The notes under the pieces: model-generated
Seen by the model: the letters and a program-made list of their open reading frames with translations, nothing else
Databases searched by the model: none
What the model was told of the DNA's origin: nothing
Part shown: in pieces, positions 59,417 to 64,000 of the stretch
How the letters are laid out: every line of letters starts with the position of its first letter
Position numbering within the stretch: the stretch's first letter is position 1
Source: Edaphochlamys debaryana
Lineage: Eukaryota; Chlorophyta; Chlorophyceae; Chlamydomonadales
Direction: 5' to 3'
NCBI GenBank assembly: GCA_016858145.1
Contig: JAEHOE010000003.1
Location: forward strand, 620,001-684,000
Length of the DNA: 64,000 nucleotides
Position numbers and translations under genes: made by a program

Positions 59417-59892
59417 CGTTGGACCCCGGTGCGGGACAAGGCTGTCCGGCCTGTTAGCCAGACTCCTTCAGGCTGGTGCCGTCAGCCCTTCTGCCGATGT
59501 GGCATCCGAAAGCGCTGCACAGGACGTCCCCTCCCAGCGGCACCAAGCGCGGAAGCCTCCATGAGCTGTGCACAGCGCGGGAGAACATGTCAAGCCTTCT
59601 CCCTGATGCCACAGCCCTTGATCCATACGAGCTTAGCAAAATGCACGCGCCTGTGGCTCCGGAGGCCGTGCCGCAGCGTCCAACTTCTTTGCGATGAGCC
59701 CGAGCAAAAGCAGCCCGCAGCAGGCCGCTTAGTGAAGCATTCAGAATAGGCGGTTTAGTGCACAACAAGTGCGAGTGCGGCCAGCCCTGCGCGTTTCGCC
59801 GACCGGCCGGATGCACACGAGCTGATGCAGCTGTGTGCGAGTGCCCAAACGGCCTTACACGCAGCGTCAATATATAAAACAATAACAGTACA
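59417..59892. promoter_or_regulatory. Bidirectional promoter, SMG1 / RsmI-like gene
   Basis: 476 bases separate divergent starts at 59416 (-) and 59893 (+). A TATATAAA box at 59872-59879 is oriented for the plus strand but lies only 14-21 bases before the assigned ATG. No TATA box is seen for SMG1. Confidence 0.5.
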
Positions 59893-62825
59893 ATGCTCCT
59901 GTCACGGGGACCACTGCCTCAAGGCGCCTCGGCGAATAGAGCCGCGCGACAGCCCGCATGCTCGCGCTGGCCTTGCACGCCGCTGTTCGAGCGGCGGGAC
60001 ACGTGTCGTAGACTGCTGTTGACCGCCGCCAACACGGCCGGCCCAGCAGGCGCGACAGCGGACCTCCGCGAGGGCCTGGCCGACGACGGCGGCGACGCTC
60101 ACGGTGAGCAGCGGCACCACGACGGCTCCGTCAGCTGGTCTTACACACAGCCGCCAGCCCTGGACGCCATCCGTACTGGCCTTATGGCAGCGCCTGGTGC
60201 CTCTCGGGCTCGCCAGGGCCGCCGCTGCCCCACAGCCCCAGCCCCCGGACCGGCAGACCGCAAACGCTGGGACGCCCCACCTGCTTGTACCGTGCCCAGC
60301 ACCCCTGCATCACCGTCGCCAACCCAGAACCCTTCCTTGCCCTTCCCACGCCCAACTCCTCTCCCTCTCCCTTGCCCCCCACACCCCACACCCCACACCC
60401 CACACCCTAGCCCCCGCCGTTGACCCCGACCCGGACCCGAACGCCGCCGCCGGGCCCGGCCCCGGCAGCCTGGGCCTCCGCGCCGCCGGCCTGCCCGCCG
60501 CCCTGCCGCCGCTCCGCAACCGCGACGGCCCCCTACCCCCCGGCCTCTACGTCATCCCCACGCCCATCGGCAACCTGGGCGACATCACGCTCCGCGCCGC
60601 CTCCACGCTGGCCCGCGTCAGCCTGCTGCTGGCGGAGGACACGCGGCACACGCGCAAGCTGCTCAACCACCTGGTGGGGGCGGGGGGGGGGGCGGAGGGG
60701 GGGGCGGGGGGGGGGGAAGGGAGGGGTGGGATGGGGAGGGAGGTAGGGAGTCTTGTTTGAACCACCTGGTGGGGAGGGATGTCGGGTGGTGTGGGGAGCA
60801 AGCTGCTTAACCACGGTTGATGGGATGATGGGGTTGTGAGGAGGGAGAGAGGAAGGGATTCCTGTCTTGGCTACCCGGTGGGGGCGGAAGGGGTACTGAA
60901 GGCTTGAGAGGGAGCGGTGAGAGGGCGGGCAAGGGCCTGGAGTGGCTTGGAGATGGGCTGGGTGGGCTTGGGAGGTGGGGTAAGGGATTCCTCTCCCGAG
61001 CAGTAGAGCGGCTGCCAATGAGCTTCATGCGCGCATCGATGGTTGGGCTGCGGGTAGGTGCGGCGTTCGCTTGCCGTCCTAACCATACTGTGCTGAGTGT
61101 GCCAGTGGTGCTTGCCGAGCTGACGGTGCTTTGCTGCGCTGTGCTGGCGGCTGTGCGGCGCGCAGGGCATCTCGCACGTGGAGCTGCTGAGCTGCCACGA
61201 GCACAACGAGAAGCAGCGCCTGGCCCGGGTGCTGCAGCGTATACAGGGCGGAGAGGTGCGCGCACGGGCACAACGGGCACGGGCACAACGGGCATGAACG
61301 TGGGCACAGGGACGAACACGGGCACAGCGCAGGCAGCGCCAAGATGCGATGGGACGATAGAGCGCAAGGCCGCAGACACGCCACCTGAGCTACCACACGC
61401 CATTCGCCTTCCCCCACTCCACACACGGCTTTGCCCTGGCTGCCCCGCCCCGCCCTCACGGCCCCGCCCCGCAGCCGGTGGGTCTGGTCTCCGACGCGGG
61501 CATGCCCGGCATCAGCGACCCGGGGTCGGTGGTGGTGGCGGCGGCGGTGGCCGCGGGCTGCCCCGTCACGGTGCTGCCGGGGCCGTGCGCGCTGGTGGCG
61601 GCGCTGGTGGGCAGCGGCCTGCCCACAGAGGCCTTCACGTTCGCAGGCTTCCTGCCCGCAAAGTCGGGTGAGCGCGCACTTTGGGACGCGCCTCGGGACG
61701 CTCTCGTTACAGGCCCGATGGGCTCTTGCAAATTCTACACTGCAGACCCTCTCTGCGCCTCCTCTTTCCTTGCTGTCAAACGGCGAGAGGCTCTTACAGG
61801 TTCTACTACCGTACTCCCGACCGCAGCCCCGCACCCCTCTCCTTCCTCCTTGCGGGCACACAGCCTCACCCCACACCACGCCCTCTCCTCCCATCACTCC
61901 TGCCTCCAGGCGCCCGGCGGCTGGCCCTGGAGCGCCTGGCCTCCGTGCCCGGCACGCTGGTGCTCTACTCGCCCCCGCACGGCCTGGCGGCCACCCTGCG
62001 GGAGGCGGCGGCGGTGCTGGGCGGGGGGCGGCGCTGCTGCGTGGCGCGGGAGCTGAGCAAGCTGCACGAGGAGTTCTTCAGGTGGGGCCGGGCGGGCGGG
62101 GTTCCTTCGAGGACCGACCTCAAGGGGGCGGGTGGAGGCTGGCGCGGGGCTGATGCGGGGCGCCTGGGAAGCGGTGGTGGGTGCAGTGCCAGAGCCTGCC
62201 ACGAGCACAGCGGGGCTGAGCAGGCGCCCATGCGTGTGCTACCGTACCCTCCCAGCCTCCTCTGCCCCACGCCCGCCTCCCCAGGTCCACGCTGGACGGC
62301 GCGCTGCGGGAGTTCGGAGAGGGCGGAGCGCGCGAGGCGCGGGGGGAGATCGTGCTGCTCATAGAGGGCACCGGCGGGGGGGCAGACGGCGGCGGGGGGG
62401 CGAGTGGCGCGCGCGGCGACCCCGCGGCCGTGGAGAGGGTGCTGCGGGAGCTCATTGCCGCGGGCACGCCCGTCTCGTCGGCGGTCAAGGAGGTGCGCCT
62501 GGCTGCACTTTGGGTGCCGACGTGCCGCGCTGGGGATCAACCCTTCCTTCTGCAGAGGCGCCCTGGCTCTGGGGAGCTGGGCACATGGGGCGTGGGCGTG
62601 GGCAAAGCGCCTCCCCAGATGGCTGCGCGACTCCCTGCACCGACTGCCCAACCACCTAGCAACCTGGGCCCTGGGGACCACTGCTAACGCCGCAACGACC
62701 ATGCGTTCACCCAATCCCCGCCCTGACCCGACCGCCCCCAGGTGGTTGCGGACCTGGGCGCCAACCGCAAGGCCGCCTACGCCCTGGCGCTGCGCATCAG
62801 CACGGAGCTGGAGCTGGGGGCCTAG
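59893..62825 (+). CDS. rsmI: 16S rRNA (cytidine-2'-O)-methyltransferase, RsmI family, organellar
   Basis: Exons 59893-60103, 60411-60673, 61166-61255, 61475-61667, 61910-62081, 62285-62492 and 62742-62825 join in frame to 406 aa. The tetrapyrrole/RsmI methylase fold is clear: [18 protein letters not shown] (SAM-binding loop), [89 protein letters not shown] and GEIVLLIEG. RsmI 2'-O-methylates C1402 of bacterial 16S rRNA in the ribosomal decoding centre; a eukaryotic nuclear copy would act on plastid or mitochondrial rRNA. Residues 1-72 are Arg/Ala-rich and fit a transit peptide, but this first exon is supported only by frame and splice-site continuity. Confidence 0.9.
60674..60725 (+). repeat. 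G-rich run at the 5' end of RsmI intron 2
   Basis: More than forty guanines occur in about 50 bases (long G-runs broken by single C or A) immediately after the exon 2 donor. This is a strong G-quadruplex-type sequence. Confidence 0.75.
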
Positions 62826-64000
62826 GGGGGGTCAGGGGGCGGGGCAGGCTGGGAAGGGGCCGGGTGCTGAGCTGGAGTGGGCCGGGGCTGAGGACCTGGC
62901 CCGGTCCCGTTACGCTAGCCTCTGGGCGGGCACTGACGGGCGTGTAAGTGCAAGCAAAGTGATGAGCCTGGCCCAGGCCGCTGCCTGGGAGGGAGCACAA
63001 CGCAGGCGGCAATAGCCCTCAGCGGTCAGCAGGGGTGTTGGGTGGGGACCCGCAGGGTTGCCCAAACAGCTGGCACGCCCACGGCCCACCACGTCAGACT
63101 CGAGCATAGACGTGGGGCGCATCGCGCATGATCGGGGCCCTCCTCGCCATGATGTGATCAAGCAGTCGAAGCAGCGGGGCGTGTGAACGGGGCTCGCTCG
63201 CCATGCAATGACGAGCAATCTACTCGCCACCATTGGCAGTGCAATGTCTCGGAGGGCAGGTGAGAAGGGAGGGGGCTGCCGCGCTGAACATAATAGGCAT
63301 GGCTGTGGAGTGCGGGCCTAGGACAGCATCGTGGGACAGCACCGAGTCAGGGGCCCCGACAACTGAACGACGGTAGTTGTGTGTCCAGGGTCACGGTACA
63401 CGTCGTGAACTACCATGGGGTTACCCGGTTGACTGGTGGGGGATTACCCTGGTTGACTGCGGAGCCCGACGAGGACTGACGTGGCCAATTCAGATGCCAC
63501 GCGCGAAGCCGCCACCAAGCTTAGGATTTTACAGCTGTTTTACAGCGCTGCCAGAACTGCATCAGGTCTGCATCAGGTCTCGACGCCATGGCCATGACCT
63601 GACCTCGATTACTCATCCGACACGCCCATGCAACACACAGTATACAACGAGACATCCATGCACTTCGAATCCGCCAACAGGCGTTGAAGGTGGGGCGCAC
63701 ATCCCCTTCCTCAGCACAAGAAAGTACGCGAGCAAATCAACCCACGGCAAAGGGTGGCAGGGCGGGGTACCCCGTGCAACAACAGAATCCACATGGGCTG
63801 CACATGCCTGCCGGATCAACATTTACCATCACCCACGCACCCCCCAATGCCCAAGAGCCCGCTGGTCAATACCTCCAGTACCTCCCGGCCCCACCGGCCA
63901 GTGCCCAACAACCCCGGCTTGCGGCAGCCTGCAGGGCTGACAACTGCCAACCACGCGCTGCAACACGCGAAACCCGAATTCCCACCGGCAGCAAGCTCAG
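62826..64000. other. RsmI 3' UTR and intergenic tail
   Basis: A TGTAA signal at 62943-62947 ends the RsmI transcript. From about 62960 to the window end I see no convincing gene. Two similar 19-base stretches (GGTTACCCGGTTGACTGG type) occur near 63419 and 63441. Confidence 0.45.
62943..62947 (+). terminator. Poly(A) signal TGTAA of RsmI-like gene
   Basis: TGTAA, 118 nt past the stop. Confidence 0.55.

Noticed and set aside
63377..63940. A 187-residue plus-strand frame near the right edge
   Set aside because: It has mixed codon use, no domain, no splice context and no promoter or poly(A) signal I can point to.

Overview
The window is nuclear DNA of a GC-rich green alga, most likely a core chlorophyte of the Chlamydomonadales/Sphaeropleales type. 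The signs are many short GT-AG introns, TGTAA poly(A) signals 100-450 nt past several stops, Ala/Gly/Pro-rich homopolymers, short intergenic spaces, and gene content typical of that lineage: a selenocysteine MsrA, a plant-type ARID-HMG protein, SMG1, and a plastid-type RsmI. Almost every long reading frame antisense or out of frame to these genes is a GC-bias shadow. I built all gene models by hand from splice sites and checked that each model stays in frame from its first to its last exon. No similarity search was run.

Layout. A 5'-truncated double-ACT-domain protein (+, 103-2341) is followed by a repeat-bearing spacer with one orphan exon-like piece. Next come a giant ARID-HMG-box chromatin protein (+, 5501-11722), proteasome assembly chaperone 3 (-, 13184-14070) and a large secreted low-complexity protein (-, 14647-18874). 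That last gene is head-to-head with a selenoprotein MsrA (+, 19077-20661). Then follow a small plastid-type membrane protein (-, 21906-23172), a GH18 chitinase with two CBM18 modules (-, 23645-27431) and an F-box-like/ankyrin protein (-, 28094-30577).

The middle of the window holds a four-TM protein (-, 32019-33428). Its first exon has been duplicated in inverted orientation at 30856-31122. It is head-to-head with a MAPR/cytochrome-b5-like protein (+, 33803-35269), which is followed by an organelle-type coiled-coil/ankyrin protein (+, 35995-39104). The right third is one 30-exon gene for the NMD kinase SMG1 (-, 39831-59416), head-to-head with an RsmI-type 16S rRNA 2'-O-methyltransferase (+, 59893-62825). 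The last 1.1 kb is intergenic.

The genes do not form a pathway. The common arrangement is divergent pairs sharing 0.2-0.5 kb promoters. The most notable items are the in-frame UGA in MsrA with a SECIS-like hairpin downstream, the near-identical inverted duplication of a first exon that could act as a promoter switch, three probable GC-AG introns, a 15-nt microexon, and the complete 4582-residue SMG1 model.
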